Counted from the first letter of the stretch, positions 34,290 to 44,795 are shown. The stretch is DNA of 51,085 nt from Chlorobiaceae bacterium (GCA_013334335.1 JAAXXR010000009.1:1-51085); one strand, 5' to 3'. Made by a program: numbers and translations. Notes: generated by a model not told the origin, from the letters alone.

Positions 34290-36398
34290 CTATCCCACGT
34301 CCGCCAGCTCCACCCGCTTCCTGAAACGCCCATGGTAGTAGGCCCTGATCGCGGCATGGGCCGGCTGTTCGAGCCGGTTGTCGCGACTGACGAGAGCGAA
34401 GGCGGCAACTCGGGCTGAGCGCAGGATCCCTGCATCGGCAAGAAGGTCGGCGATTCTCAGACCGCTCACCGCACCGGACTGCTCCCGGCCGAGCAGGTTC
34501 CCGGCGCCCCTGATCTGCAGGTCGATCTCCGACAGCCGGAATCCGTCGGTGGTCGACGCGACGGCCTGGAGTCGCTCTCGCGAGTCACCGGAAAGCTTTG
34601 AATATACGAGAAAACAGGAAGAGCTGTGCACCCCCCTGCCCACTCGCCCGCGCAACTGATGCAACTGCGATATGCCGAACCGTTCGGCATGTTCGATCAC
34701 CATGACCGTTGCGTTCGGGACGTCCACGCCGACCTCGATTACGGTCGTCCCCACCAGGAGGTCGATCTCTCCCAGCCGAAACCCCTCCATGACGCGCTCT
34801 TTTTCGGCCGGCGTCAACTGCCCGTGGATCAGCCCCAGCCGGAGATCGGCAAACACCTCCCCCCTGAGCTGTTCGTAGCTCTCGGTCGCCGCTTTCAGGT
34901 CCAGCTTCTCTGACTCCTCGACAAGAGGATACACGATGTAGGCCTGCCGCCCCTGCCGGATCTCCTCGCGCAGAAGACCGAACAGCTTCGGCTTCTCCTC
35001 CTCGCGGCACAGTCTGGTGCGGATCGGGCTGCGTCCGGCCGGCATTTCGAAGATCACCGAAACATCAAGGTCCCCGTAAACCCCCATGGTCAGGGTCCTC
35101 GGAATCGGCGTCGCGGTCATCAGGAGCACATGCGGGTTGCCGGCCTTGTCCTGCAGGGCCTTGCGCTGCATCACCCCGAAACGGTGCTGCTCATCGATGA
35201 TCGCGAGCCCCAGGCGGTGAAAACGCACCTCTCCCTCGATGATCGCATGGGTGCCGACCACGATATCGAACTCCCCGCTCCCGATGCCCGCGAGCAACGC
35301 CTGACGCTCCCGCTTGCCCTGCTTTCCGGTCAGGAGGCAGATCTTCAGGCCGAGCGGCTCGAGCGAGCGCTTCATCCCCATGTAGTGCTGAAAGGCAAGT
35401 ATTTCGGTCGGCGCCATGAAGGCCGCCTGCACCCCGTTATCCGATGCGAGGGTCATGGCGAACTGCGCGACCAGGGTCTTGCCGGAGCCGACATCCCCCT
35501 GCAGCAGCCGGTTCATCTGGCGACCGCTCCGAAGATCGCGGTAAATCTCCCTGACCGCCTGCTTCTGCGCGCCGGTCATCTCGAACGGCAGCTGCGCATG
35601 GAGGCCAGCGGTTGTCCTGCCGGAGTGGTCGAAACGAACAGCCGACGGACCGCGGCGTTCTTGGGCTCTGCGCAGGGCGAAAAAGAGCTGGTAGAAAAAG
35701 AGCTCGCTCCACTTCATCCGGTACCTTGCCCGCTCAAGCGCCACGGCGGATTCCGGCAGATGGATCTGGCGGTAGGCCTCGCCGATGGACATGAGCCCGT
35801 TAGCCTCGATCGTCTCCCGGTCAAGGTGCTCCTCGAACACCGGCGGAAGATCCCGGAAGGCGCGGTGCACAATCATACGAAGCATGGCTGAGTTGAGCCC
35901 CGCCTGCTTCATCGATTCGCTGGTCGGGTAGATCGGAATGATCGCCCCGGTCCTGAACAGCTCCACGTCCCCCGGCCCCTCGTCGCCGGGCCGCCCCAGG
36001 CGGTCGTAATCGGGATGCTGCATGCCGGGCCGCCGTCCGAAAAAGCTCACCTTGCCGTGCACAGCCACCATGTCCCCGGCCTCGATGCTCCTTGAAAAGA
36101 AGTGCACTCCGCGGAACCAGGTCAGCTCAAGCACGCCGGACCCGTCCGCCACCGTTGCCCTGAAGCGCGAACGCCCCCGGCCACCGTTTTCGAGACGGGT
36201 TTCGGAAACCGTTCCGACCACGGTCACGGTCTGGCCGTCGACGAGTTCTGCGATCTTTCGTATCCCGGACCGGTCGAGATAACGACGGGGAAAGCAGTCG
36301 TAGAGATCCTCGAGCGTCCGGATTCCGGCCTCGGCCAGAACCGCCGCCCGTTTCGGTCCAACCCCCTTGATGCCCTGTAGTGAAGAGATCGCCGCCAT
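34290..36398 (-). CDS. recG: ATP-dependent DNA helicase RecG
   Basis: A 702-residue RecG, the branch-migration helicase that remodels stalled forks and Holliday junctions. An N-terminal wedge/OB domain (VVGTVSETRLENGGRGR, WFRGVHFFSRSIEAGD) is followed by helicase motif I GDVGSGKTLVAQ, motif II DEQHRFGVMQRKAL, motif III TATPIPRT and motif VI LRGRVGRG. Length is typical. It is divergent from rpmE across 118 bp and lies upstream of rsgA on the same strand. Confidence 0.97.
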   Translation of the reverse strand: MAAISSLQGIKGVGPKRAAVLAEAGIRTLEDLYDCFPRRYLDRSGIRKIAELVDGQTVTVVGTVSETRLENGGRGRSRFRATVADGSGVLELTWFRGVHFFSRSIEAGDMVAVHGKVSFFGRRPGMQHPDYDRLGRPGDEGPGDVELFRTGAIIPIYPTSESMKQAGLNSAMLRMIVHRAFRDLPPVFEEHLDRETIEANGLMSIGEAYRQIHLPESAVALERARYRMKWSELFFYQLFFALRRAQERRGPSAVRFDHSGRTTAGLHAQLPFEMTGAQKQAVREIYRDLRSGRQMNRLLQGDVGSGKTLVAQFAMTLASDNGVQAAFMAPTEILAFQHYMGMKRSLEPLGLKICLLTGKQGKRERQALLAGIGSGEFDIVVGTHAIIEGEVRFHRLGLAIIDEQHRFGVMQRKALQDKAGNPHVLLMTATPIPRTLTMGVYGDLDVSVIFEMPAGRSPIRTRLCREEEKPKLFGLLREEIRQGRQAYIVYPLVEESEKLDLKAATESYEQLRGEVFADLRLGLIHGQLTPAEKERVMEGFRLGEIDLLVGTTVIEVGVDVPNATVMVIEHAERFGISQLHQLRGRVGRGVHSSSCFLVYSKLSGDSRERLQAVASTTDGFRLSEIDLQIRGAGNLLGREQSGAVSGLRIADLLADAGILRSARVAAFALVSRDNRLEQPAHAAIRAYYHGRFRKRVELADVG

Positions 36399-36516
36399 TG
36401 CGTACCGTCCGCAGATAATTACCGTTCGCCGAGCGCCCGCTTGTTAATTAAAAGAAAATTCAGTTTATTTCAGGTCAATTGTTTATTGTCAACCGGGCAA
36501 CGAAATTCCAAAGGTC

Positions 36517-36741
36517 ATGAAACCAGAGATTCATCCAAAGTATACGAAAGTTACGGTCAACTGCGCCAACTGCGGCACCAGCTTCGAAACCAGGTCCACC
36601 AGAAACACCATCAAGGTCGACATCTGCAGCAGCTGCCATCCCTACTACACCGGCAAGCAGATGCTCATCGATACCGCCGGCCGTGTCGAACGCTTCAACA
36701 AACGCTTCGCAAGGCCTGCAGCAAAAACGAACGCCCAGTAA
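36517..36741 (+). CDS. rpmE: 50S ribosomal protein L31 (zinc-binding type)
   Basis: A 74-residue L31 of the Cys-containing (C+) type. Cys16 and Cys19 (CANC) and Cys37 and Cys40 (CSSC) form the zinc site, followed by the family segment HPYYTGKQ and RVERFNKRF. An AAAGG ribosome binding site precedes the ATG at 36517. frr follows after 35 bp on the same strand, so both translation genes are probably cotranscribed. Confidence 0.96.
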   Translation: MKPEIHPKYTKVTVNCANCGTSFETRSTRNTIKVDICSSCHPYYTGKQMLIDTAGRVERFNKRFARPAAKTNAQ

Positions 36742-36776
36742 ACGCACCTCCCGCGAATCAAACCAACTGAACGGTT

Positions 36777-37337
36777 ATGACAGGAAGAGACGTTATCCAG
36801 AAATTCGAGCCGCGAATGAAGAAAACCATCGAGGCCTTCCAGCATGAGATCGCCTCGATCAGGACCGGCAAAGCCACCACGACCCTGCTCGACCGGGTCA
36901 AGGTGGAGGCCTACGGGCAGCAGATGCCGCTCAAGCAGGTAGGCAACATCGGCGTGCTTGATGTCCATACCCTCAGCGTGCAGGTGTGGGACAAGTCGAT
37001 GGTCTCACCTGCCGAAAAGGCAATCCGGGACGCCAACCTCGGACTCAACCCCTCCGCCGATGGCCAGACCATCAGGGTCAGCATTCCGCCGCTCACCGAA
37101 GAGCGCCGCAAGGAGTATGTCAAGCTGACCAAAAAGTTCGGGGAAGATTCAAAAGTCGCCCTTCGCAATCTCCGCCGCGACCTCATCCATGAAGTCGAGA
37201 AACTCGAAAAGGACAAGCAGATCAACGAGGACGACAAGAACCGCGGCAAAAAAGAGGCCGACGACCTTCTGCATAAATACGAGAAGCAGATCAACGAGCT
37301 GATCACCCAGAAGGAAAAAGAGATCATGTCCGTCTGA
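36777..37337 (+). CDS. frr: Ribosome recycling factor
   Basis: A 186-residue ribosome recycling factor that splits post-termination ribosomes with EF-G. Signatures are IRTGKATTTLLDRVKVEAYG near the N-terminus, the conserved VSIPPLTEERRKEYVKL, and the three-helix bundle with RNLRRDLIHEVEKLEKDKQI. Length is typical. It lies 35 bp after rpmE and ends before a T-rich hairpin at 37369-37389, with bchY convergent. Confidence 0.97.
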   Translation: MTGRDVIQKFEPRMKKTIEAFQHEIASIRTGKATTTLLDRVKVEAYGQQMPLKQVGNIGVLDVHTLSVQVWDKSMVSPAEKAIRDANLGLNPSADGQTIRVSIPPLTEERRKEYVKLTKKFGEDSKVALRNLRRDLIHEVEKLEKDKQINEDDKNRGKKEADDLLHKYEKQINELITQKEKEIMSV

Positions 37338-37368
37338 GCGAAAGCCCCGATCCTTGAAATTCAGCCAG

Positions 37369-37389
37369 AAGCCGGGTATCCCCCGGCTT
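37369..37389 (+). terminator. Terminator of rpmE-frr
   Basis: AAGCCGGG (37369-37376) pairs with CCCGGCTT (37382-37389) around TATCC, followed by TTCTGGTTTCC. A further CCAG/CTGG pairing extends it with a bulge. It is a good intrinsic terminator for frr and lies about 50 bp before the bchY stop. Confidence 0.75.
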
Positions 37390-37436
37390 TTCTGGTTTCC
37401 ATCAGCTCGGTCGGGTTCGACTGAGTTGATCATTTT

Positions 37437-38687
37437 TCACCCTTCGAAGTACTCCTGCATCTTCCGGTAGACCTCCTTCTTCCCGATCAGGCCGGCGATC
37501 AGGCCGAGCACCGACGCCGCCCCCGAGGCGAAGAAGATGGGGCGCGACGAGATGTTGTTCGTGTAGTAGATCGCCGGGATGCCCCGCTCCTTGGCAAAGC
37601 TGTCCAGTGCCGTCGTGCCGATGACCAGATCGGGCGAGTAGTCCAGCACCGCCTGCTCGTCCTCCTCGAGATATTTCCGGTAACGGATCTCCGTGCCGAG
37701 CATGGCAAGCAACTCGTGATCCTCCTCCCCGAGCGGGGTGCGGGCAATCGAGGTGGAGGCGTAAGGAACATCAAGCCCCGCCTCGAGCAGGAGGCGCACC
37801 AGGGGCAGCTCGTTGCCCTCGTAACCGGCCACGATCACCGAGCCCTTCAGGTTGCTGAATCCCGCGAAGACCTCCCTGGCCTTCTGCCGCTCCTCCTCGG
37901 CAACCTGCCTGACCTTGACGGGATCGAGCCCGAGCGCTTCACCGATGCGCTCGATCCACTGCGCGGTGGCGTTGGCTCCGATCGGATTTCCCTTGACGAT
38001 CTTTACCCCTGCCGATGCGAACAGCGAAGCCGTGCGCTCGTAGAAAGGATGCAGGATCGCGCAGGCGGCTGCTTGACCGGCCTGTGCGTAATCGTCGAGG
38101 TCCGCACCGGGCAGGGTCACGACCGATTCGACCCCGATCTTCTGCAGGACTCCGCCGATCATCATGGCGTCGACCGGGAAGATCTCCCCGATCACCGCCA
38201 GCGACCGCTCCTTCCGGGGTTTTTCGAACGCGCCGAAGCGTTTGACCAGCGAAGAGACCGCCACATCCTTTGCCTCCGGATGGGTCCTGATCTGGAATGC
38301 GGGAAGCCTGACCAGCAGTACCTCCGCGTTGCCGACCCGTTTCGGAAGCAGCTCTTCGGCGATCCCCGCCGTTTCGGCCACACAGGTGCTGACCACCGGG
38401 ATGAAACGCACTGAAGGATCGGCGGCGATGGACTCGATCGTCCTGCGCAGGTCGTCGATCATGGTGCCGCCGGAGATCTGCACGTTCATGAGTTCCGGCG
38501 AAACGATCGAACGGCGGGCAACGTAGAAATGGGAAACGAAGGTCAATCCGTACAGGCAGCCCTGGTCGGCAGCCATGCAGACCTGGGTGCCGTCGATACG
38601 CATGAGTACGCGAAGCCCGCCGAACGCCGGGCACATCGACTGCGGATGCAGTTTACTACAGGCCTTTCTCTCCATAGATGACGACAT
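37437..38687 (-). CDS. bchY: Chlorophyllide a reductase subunit Y
   Basis: A 416-residue nitrogenase-component-1-like protein. BchY with BchZ forms the catalytic part of chlorophyllide a oxidoreductase, which with BchX reduces ring B on the path to bacteriochlorophyll a. The N-terminus matches BchY: SMCPAFGGLRVLMRIDG, QGCLYGLTFVSHFYVARRS. Candidate cluster ligands are Cys19, Cys44 and the Cys in VVSTCVAETAG. BchN is the main alternative, but the SMCPAFG and YGLTFVSHFY segments favour BchY. bchX and bchZ are not adjacent. The start is the ATG at 38687 (or 38675, four codons later), inside the end of the HU/SPOR gene by 32 bp, so the two are translationally linked. No Shine-Dalgarno sequence is evident. 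Confidence 0.88.
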   Translation of the reverse strand: MSSSMERKACSKLHPQSMCPAFGGLRVLMRIDGTQVCMAADQGCLYGLTFVSHFYVARRSIVSPELMNVQISGGTMIDDLRRTIESIAADPSVRFIPVVSTCVAETAGIAEELLPKRVGNAEVLLVRLPAFQIRTHPEAKDVAVSSLVKRFGAFEKPRKERSLAVIGEIFPVDAMMIGGVLQKIGVESVVTLPGADLDDYAQAGQAAACAILHPFYERTASLFASAGVKIVKGNPIGANATAQWIERIGEALGLDPVKVRQVAEEERQKAREVFAGFSNLKGSVIVAGYEGNELPLVRLLLEAGLDVPYASTSIARTPLGEEDHELLAMLGTEIRYRKYLEEDEQAVLDYSPDLVIGTTALDSFAKERGIPAIYYTNNISSRPIFFASGAASVLGLIAGLIGKKEVYRKMQEYFEG

Positions 38688-39657
38688 TTTTATACACTTG
38701 CTGAATATAGGCGTTATGTGGCAGGCTGCCGCGCATCGCCATGAGGCTGTCATGAGCCGACTGAAAATCCGCGAAATCACCGGTAACGAGCCTGAAGTAG
38801 CGTCGCCCACCACTGCGGAGCGGCCAGATCATGATCCGGTGACCGGATCCGGAAAAACGAACGGCCTCCTCTTTTGCCACCTTCATGGAACTGAAGGTGG
38901 CAGCGAGAACCGTGAAGTGCCCCTTGGCGAGGATGAGCGAATCCGGTGCCGCAGCGGGAGCGTTCGAGGGCGAAGCGGGCGTCGATTGCGGAGCGACGCT
39001 GGCGACCACTTCCGCCAGCTCCGGCCTGGAGTCCGTTCCGGCGCGACCGGAGTGCGGCGCGCGAAGCGCGAAATAGCCACCGAGGCACAAGAGCAGCAGA
39101 CCGGTGATCAACACGGCCGGTTTCAGGAAGTTCCTGCCATTGCCTGGGACGACCGCCGCTCCCCCAGGCATCACGATTGCCTTCAGGCCATCATAAGCCG
39201 TATTGAGCAGTTCGCCGAGAGCAGGTGTCGGAGTGAACCCCCATGAGCCGTCCGGTTGCGTCGAAAAGAGACCGAAGCCACGCAGATCAAGGCTGACTCC
39301 GAGCTGACGGCACTGCTTGAAGCAGGCGGAGAGAGCAAGCGCCAACTGCTTCGACTCATCGCCGGGGATGCCCATGCGACCTCGAACAATAGCTTCGGCA
39401 TCCCCGGCGACCGGTGCACGCAGATCGAAAGAGAGCCGGTTGCGAGGCGGCAGAAACCGTATACCATCCGGCGACTGTTCCCGGGAAGCCTGGTCGTGCA
39501 CGACGGCAAACGACCCGAGGCCCTCAACGCGGAGCGCACCCCTGTCGAGCAGCTCGGCTATGACACCGCCGGAAAACGCGTCCAGGCGATGCTGCGCCGC
39601 CGTACGGTCGTTGCCGGAAAGCACGGCAAGAATATCCGCAGCCGTTTGACTACCCAT
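38656..39657 (-). CDS. HU-like domain / transmembrane / SPOR protein (CCDC81-HU type)
   Basis: A 333-residue membrane protein. Residues about 8-82 look like an HU/IHF-type fold (FSGGVIAELLDRGALRVEGL, then GSFAVVHD and the NRLSFD arm end), and 98-152 like a second, more divergent copy (LGVSLDLRGFGLFSTQPDG). A transmembrane helix at 169-189 (AVLITGLLLLCLGGYFAL) is followed by a Pro/Ala/Ser linker and a C-terminal SPOR domain (245-325), which binds denuded peptidoglycan at division sites. The order matches the prokaryotic HU-CCDC81 proteins described from Bacteroidetes, so it may tie a cytoplasmic filament or DNA to the cell wall. The ATG at 39657 starts at the HU domain; the frame is open further up without family features. 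It overlaps bchY by 32 bp. Confidence 0.82.
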   Translation of the reverse strand: MGSQTAADILAVLSGNDRTAAQHRLDAFSGGVIAELLDRGALRVEGLGSFAVVHDQASREQSPDGIRFLPPRNRLSFDLRAPVAGDAEAIVRGRMGIPGDESKQLALALSACFKQCRQLGVSLDLRGFGLFSTQPDGSWGFTPTPALGELLNTAYDGLKAIVMPGGAAVVPGNGRNFLKPAVLITGLLLLCLGGYFALRAPHSGRAGTDSRPELAEVVASVAPQSTPASPSNAPAAAPDSLILAKGHFTVLAATFSSMKVAKEEAVRFSGSGHRIMIWPLRSGGRRYFRLVTGDFADFQSAHDSLMAMRGSLPHNAYIQQVYKNVVIYGEKGL

Positions 39658-39799
39658 AGGATTCAAGAGGGATTGTGCGTTGTGAAACCCATTCCGAATA
39701 TAACACTTGATGAGCGTCCGGAGATGAAGTGCGGCCTGAAAACCGTACTTTGCCATAAAGCAGCCGGTTACGGCATGAACCGCAAACCCCTTGGAGACC

Positions 39800-41011
39800 A
39801 TGAGCACCCCCGCCGCGCAAAGCGTCAGCGACCTGACCAGGGCCATCAAGAACGAGCTCGAGAGCCTCTTCCCCTGCGTCAGGGTCCGGGGAGAGATCTC
39901 CAATTGCAAGCAGCACAGCTCGGGCCACGTCTACCTGACCCTCAAGGACACCGAGGCGCAGTTGCCGGCCGTGATCTGGAAAAGCGTACGCAGCCGCTTC
40001 CCGCTCGAGCTCAAGGACGGCATCGAGGTGATCGCAGAAGGACGTCTCGAGGTGTACCCGCCTGCCGGACGCTACCAGCTCATCTGCACCTCAATCTCCG
40101 GCACCGGCCAGGGCGCACAGCAACAGGCCCTTGCCGAACTCATCGCACGGCTGGCCAAAGCCGGTTATTTCGATCCCGGGCGCAAGAAGCCCCTGCCACG
40201 GATTCCATCCAGGATCGGCCTGATCACTTCGCCCACCGGCGCGGTCATCAGGGACATGAGCGACGTCTTCGCACGGCGATTCCCGGCCGCATCGCTGCTG
40301 CTCTACCCGGTGCAGGTGCAGGGAGAGCGGGCGGTCGAGTCGGTCATCCGCGCGCTCGGCTTCTTCAACGACCCGCCCATTCCGGAGCACCGCCCCGACG
40401 TGATCATCCTGGCCAGGGGGGGCGGTTCAGCCGAAGACCTCCAGGCGTTCAACGACGAGGCCGTCGCCGAAGCCATTTTCCGGTCGCGGATCCCGGTCAT
40501 CAGCGCGATAGGTCATGAAACCGACCTCTCCGTGGCCGACATGGTCGCAGACCTTCGTGCGGGAACCCCCTCCATAGCCGCCGAAAGGGCCGTCCCCGAC
40601 CGCGATGAACTGCTTCGGCACATTGACAGCCTTGCGGGAAGGCAGGCGATCCTCATGGAGGGAAAGATCTCGGGCGCACAGCTGCAGGTGGACTCGATCT
40701 GCGGCAGCTACGCGTTCAACCGTCCGCTGCTCATGCTCGACCAGATGGAAGATCGGCTCGCGGCAACCGGAAAAGAGGCCGCAAGGGCCGCGTCGGACAA
40801 ACTCCGGCAGCGCGAGATGCTCTTCGACGCGGCCGCAGGCCGGCTTGCCATGCTCGACGTACGCAGGGTGCTGAAGCGCGGCTTCGCGCTCATATCGGAC
40901 AGGGATGGTTATGTGACCTCGGGACGATCGCTCGCAGCGGGCGACAGGATCGGCATCGAGTTCCAGGACGGCAGCCGCCGCGCTGAAATCACGGATGGAA
41001 ACGGTTCATGA
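39800..41011 (+). CDS. xseA: Exodeoxyribonuclease VII large subunit
   Basis: A 403-residue XseA, the catalytic subunit of exonuclease VII, which degrades single-stranded DNA with many XseB subunits. An N-terminal OB-fold ([20 protein letters not shown]) precedes the nuclease domain ([67 protein letters not shown]). The C-terminal coiled-coil is shorter than in E. coli. The ATG at 39800 is used; a TTG three codons earlier is possible. xseB is not adjacent. It overlaps the end of kdsB by 23 bp, tail to tail. Confidence 0.95.
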   Translation: MSTPAAQSVSDLTRAIKNELESLFPCVRVRGEISNCKQHSSGHVYLTLKDTEAQLPAVIWKSVRSRFPLELKDGIEVIAEGRLEVYPPAGRYQLICTSISGTGQGAQQQALAELIARLAKAGYFDPGRKKPLPRIPSRIGLITSPTGAVIRDMSDVFARRFPAASLLLYPVQVQGERAVESVIRALGFFNDPPIPEHRPDVIILARGGGSAEDLQAFNDEAVAEAIFRSRIPVISAIGHETDLSVADMVADLRAGTPSIAAERAVPDRDELLRHIDSLAGRQAILMEGKISGAQLQVDSICGSYAFNRPLLMLDQMEDRLAATGKEAARAASDKLRQREMLFDAAAGRLAMLDVRRVLKRGFALISDRDGYVTSGRSLAAGDRIGIEFQDGSRRAEITDGNGS

Positions 41012-41735
41012 ACAACCGGCGGACCTCCTCAAGCTCCTCCTCCGTATTGACTCCCGGCGTATCCACGGCCGTTTCGATGCACCGGATTCGATAGCCGTTC
41101 TCAAGCAGGCGAAGCTGCTCGAGCGATTCGGTGCGTTCAAGCATGGAGGGCGGAAGGGAGACGAACGCCCGGAGGACGTCGGCGCGGAAGGCGTACAGCC
41201 CGATATGGCGATAGAATCTCGTCTCGTCGAGAAGCTCGCGACGGTATGGAATAGGACTGCGGGAGAAGTACATGGCCTCACCTTTCGCGTTCAGCACCGC
41301 CTTGACCACATGGGGATCGTCAATCAGGTGCCGCTCTTCCGGGCCGATTGAAAAAACCAGCGTCGTGCAGTCGGGTGGCGGCTCCTGCCGGAAAAAAGGC
41401 TCGATGGCCAGGTCGATCGTTCCCGGATCGATCAGGGGCTCGTCACCCTGCAGGTTCACGAACACATCCCCTCCCACGATGTCGGCGGCCTCGGCAATCC
41501 GGTCGGTGCCGCAGGCTGCATCGGGCGAGGTCATGACGAACTCCGCACCCGCATCGCGGAGCACGCCGGCGATCCTTTCGCTGTCGGTAGCCACGACCAC
41601 GCGGCTGGCAAGCCTGGATTTCATGGCCTGCTGCCAGGTGCGCACGATCAGTGGCGCGCCCTGCAGGTCAGCCAGCATTTTCTCCTTCAATCGGCTCGAA
41701 GAGAGCCTGGCGGGTATGACGATGACGGCGTTCAT
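40989..41735 (-). CDS. kdsB: CMP-KDO synthetase (3-deoxy-manno-octulosonate cytidylyltransferase)
   Basis: A 248-residue KdsB, which activates KDO with CTP for incorporation into lipopolysaccharide. The nucleotide-binding N-terminus [18 protein letters not shown], the [11 protein letters not shown] segment and the YFSRSPIPY segment are diagnostic. Length is normal. It is the last gene of a minus-strand run with gatC, DUF167 and dtd, 8 bp after dtd, and overlaps xseA tail to tail by 23 bp. Confidence 0.95.
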   Translation of the reverse strand: MNAVIVIPARLSSSRLKEKMLADLQGAPLIVRTWQQAMKSRLASRVVVATDSERIAGVLRDAGAEFVMTSPDAACGTDRIAEAADIVGGDVFVNLQGDEPLIDPGTIDLAIEPFFRQEPPPDCTTLVFSIGPEERHLIDDPHVVKAVLNAKGEAMYFSRSPIPYRRELLDETRFYRHIGLYAFRADVLRAFVSLPPSMLERTESLEQLRLLENGYRIRCIETAVDTPGVNTEEELEEVRRLFMNRFHP

Positions 41736-41743
41736 GAACTCCT

Positions 41744-42196
41744 TCAGCAGCGTTGGGGTGATTCGAGTATGATGGTCACCGGACCGTCATTCAGCAGCGA
41801 GACCTGCATGTCTGCGCCGAAGATGCCGGTTTCCACCTTGCAGCCCGACGATTCACGGAGAAGGTCAACCAAGCGGTCAAACAGAATCGTGGCGGTTTCG
41901 GGCGATGCCGCCTCCGAAAATCCGGGACGGTTCCCCCGGCTGACGTCCGCATAGAGCGTGAACTGGGAGACGGCGAGCATCGATCCGCCAACCTCCTTTA
42001 CCGACAGGTTCATTTTACCTGCCTGGTCCTCGAAAATACGCAGGTTGATAATTTTACGGGTCATCCAGGCAAGCTCTTGATCGGAGTCGTCGCGACCGAC
42101 GCCAACGAACAGCAGCAAACCTGCGCCGATCTCCGAATGCAGGGTTCCACCGATCGAAACACTCGCCTGACCGGCCCGCTGGACGACGACCCTCAT
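41744..42196 (-). CDS. dtd: D-aminoacyl-tRNA deacylase
   Basis: A 150-residue Dtd that hydrolyses D-amino acids wrongly attached to t[20 protein letters not shown] at the start, [21 protein letters not shown] with the catalytic Thr, and the NDGPVTI loop near the end are conserved. The ATG at 42196 overlaps the DUF167 stop by 4 bp (ATGA), so translation is coupled. The frame is open upstream, but only this start gives the family N-terminus. Confidence 0.95.
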   Translation of the reverse strand: MRVVVQRAGQASVSIGGTLHSEIGAGLLLFVGVGRDDSDQELAWMTRKIINLRIFEDQAGKMNLSVKEVGGSMLAVSQFTLYADVSRGNRPGFSEAASPETATILFDRLVDLLRESSGCKVETGIFGADMQVSLLNDGPVTIILESPQRC

Positions 42197-42510
42197 GGTG
42201 AAGGCGGTACGAACGTTTCGAGATAAGGTGAGAGCGCCGCCTCGACGGCGGAAACGGCAAGCCCCTCGACTTTCATGATCTTGCTGCGGGAGCTTCTGCC
42301 CGAGACGACCGAGATGCTCGAGCGTGAGACGCCGAGCAGTTTGGCCAGCAGCGCACAGCACTCCTGGTTGGCGGCATCATCGACCGGTGCCGATTTCAGG
42401 CAGATCCTGACGCTTTCGCCATACAGGCCGGCAACACCGCTCCGTGACGAGCGGGGCTGGACCCTCACGGAGAGGCAGACGCCATCCCCTTTCTGGCTGA
42501 TGACCGCCAT
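42193..42510 (-). CDS. DUF167 (YggU/UPF0235) family protein
   Basis: A 105-residue protein of the DUF167 family, small alpha/beta proteins of unknown function. Signatures are [17 protein letters not shown] and [23 protein letters not shown], followed by [13 protein letters not shown]. The gene overlaps dtd by 4 bp and lies 7 bp after gatC, so it belongs to a translation-linked run. Proteins of this family often neighbour YggT or PyrC homologs, which are not seen here. Confidence 0.88.
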   Translation of the reverse strand: MAVISQKGDGVCLSVRVQPRSSRSGVAGLYGESVRICLKSAPVDDAANQECCALLAKLLGVSRSSISVVSGRSSRSKIMKVEGLAVSAVEAALSPYLETFVPPSP

Positions 42511-42517
42511 CGGCGTT

Positions 42518-42805
42518 TCAGCCGATGACTTTGGGAACCTTGAAGAACCGGTCCTGCCTGTCGGGAGCGTTCTTCAGCGCCTCGTCATTGGAAAGCGAAG
42601 GCAGTTCGACATCCGCACGCAACACGTTCGACTGGTCATGGATACTGCTGAGCGGCTCGACTCCCTCGGTGTCGACCTGGTTCAACTTCTCAACATAATG
42701 CAGGATCATGTTGAGCTCCCTGGTCATTTTTTCCTGCTCCGCCTCGGTGAAGCGCAGGCGTGCAAGCTCGGCGATATAGGCAACGTCTTCCTTGGTAACT
42801 GACAT
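42518..42805 (-). CDS. gatC: Aspartyl/glutamyl-tRNA amidotransferase subunit C
   Basis: A 95-residue GatC, the small stabilising subunit of the GatCAB complex that converts Glu-tRNA-Gln or Asp-tRNA-Asn to the amide forms. [17 protein letters not shown] at the N-terminus and [20 protein letters not shown] are typical, as is the VLRAD segment. gatA and gatB are not adjacent, which is common. It lies 76 bp after gltA with an intrinsic terminator between, so it probably starts its own operon of gatC, DUF167, dtd and kdsB. Confidence 0.95.
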   Translation of the reverse strand: MSVTKEDVAYIAELARLRFTEAEQEKMTRELNMILHYVEKLNQVDTEGVEPLSSIHDQSNVLRADVELPSLSNDEALKNAPDRQDRFFKVPKVIG

Positions 42806-42830
42806 GTTTGCAATCTGATAGATTCACCAT

Positions 42831-42870
42831 AAAAAAAACGCCATGCCGTGCCCGCCCTCGACGGGCACGG
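42831..42870 (-). terminator. Terminator of gltA
   Basis: On the minus strand a 9-bp stem CCGTGCCCG/CGGGCACGG (42846-42854 with 42862-42870) and a 7-base loop are followed by a run of eight T (complement of 42831-42838). It is a textbook intrinsic terminator. Confidence 0.85.
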
Positions 42871-42881
42871 ACGGCAACAAG

Positions 42882-44225
<1,344 letters not shown>

Positions 44226-44410
44226 AAGGGCTTAAATTTTTAGGGTTTACAAACGAATGCAAGTCCTTTTTCAGGAGACTCGCCACTTGTATTCGGCTGA
44301 AATTACAAAACTCCCGGCATTCTCACACCGTTCTTTCTGCGACCCTCCGTTATATAGTTATGTTTTCCACCTCGCCGGCCGGGCACCCGACAGAAAACAA
44401 AAAAATGTTT

Positions 44411-44439
44411 TTGGAAAAAAAAGCCCTATTCACTACCTT
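44411..44439 (+). promoter_or_regulatory. Candidate promoter of tRNA-Asp
   Basis: TTGGAA (44411-44416) is followed after 17 bases by TACCTT (44434-44439), which predicts a start near 44446, 12 bases before the mature tRNA. The match to consensus is partial (4 of 6 and 3 of 6). Confidence 0.4.
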
Positions 44440-44457
44440 AGTCATCCATTAAGGAAC

Positions 44458-44532
44458 GGAGCTGTAGCTCAGTTTGGTTAGAGCGCCTGCCTGTCACGTA
44501 GGAGGTCGCGGGTTCGAGCCCCGTCAGCTCCG
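44458..44532 (+). tRNA. tRNA-Asp (anticodon GTC)
   Basis: A 75-base cloverleaf. The 7-bp acceptor stem is 44458-44464 with 44525-44531 (GGAGCTG/CAGCTCC) and the discriminator is G44532. The D arm is GCTC/GAGC and the anticodon stem CCTGC/GTAGG has one G-T pair. The anticodon loop CTGTCAC has GTC, reading Asp codons, and the T arm is GCGGG-TTCGAGC-CCCGT. The 3' CCA is not encoded and must be added. A strong terminator follows at 44552-44584. Confidence 0.97.
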
Positions 44533-44551
44533 CACCGTTCGCACGGACAAA

Positions 44552-44584
44552 GAGAAAGCCCTTGCATCGCGCAAGGGCTTTCTC
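44552..44584. terminator. Terminator between tRNA-Asp and HMA gene
   Basis: A perfect 14-bp stem (44552-44565 with 44571-44584) around ATCGC lies 20 bases after the tRNA and 4 bases before the convergent HMA gene's stop. The stem itself carries T-rich (CTTTCTC) and A-rich ends, so it can act in both directions. Confidence 0.85.
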
Positions 44585-44588
44585 CATT

Positions 44589-44795
44589 TCAGGCGGACAC
44601 ACTGAACCCCTGGTCTTGAATGACGGCCCGTATGGCGGCAAGATCCACCCGTGCGTCATCATACTCGACCTGAATGACGCCGGTCTCATACGACGCACGC
44701 ACCTTCTCCACCCCCTCCATCTCCTCGAGCGCTTCCGTGACGAGCAGCTCACAGCCCGAACACCGCATGCCGGTGACGTGAATTTCCGTTTTCAT
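44589..44795 (-). CDS. Heavy-metal-associated (HMA) domain protein, CopZ/MerP-like
   Basis: A 68-residue single HMA domain, a ferredoxin-like fold that binds a soft metal ion. The metal site GMRCSGC (Cys12, Cys15) is intact, followed by a typical beta-alpha-beta order (VEKVRASYETGVIQVEYDD). Such proteins usually pass copper or mercury to a P-type ATPase or transcription factor, but no such partner is nearby. It is a single gene, convergent with tRNA-Asp. Confidence 0.92.
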   Translation of the reverse strand: MKTEIHVTGMRCSGCELLVTEALEEMEGVEKVRASYETGVIQVEYDDARVDLAAIRAVIQDQGFSVSA

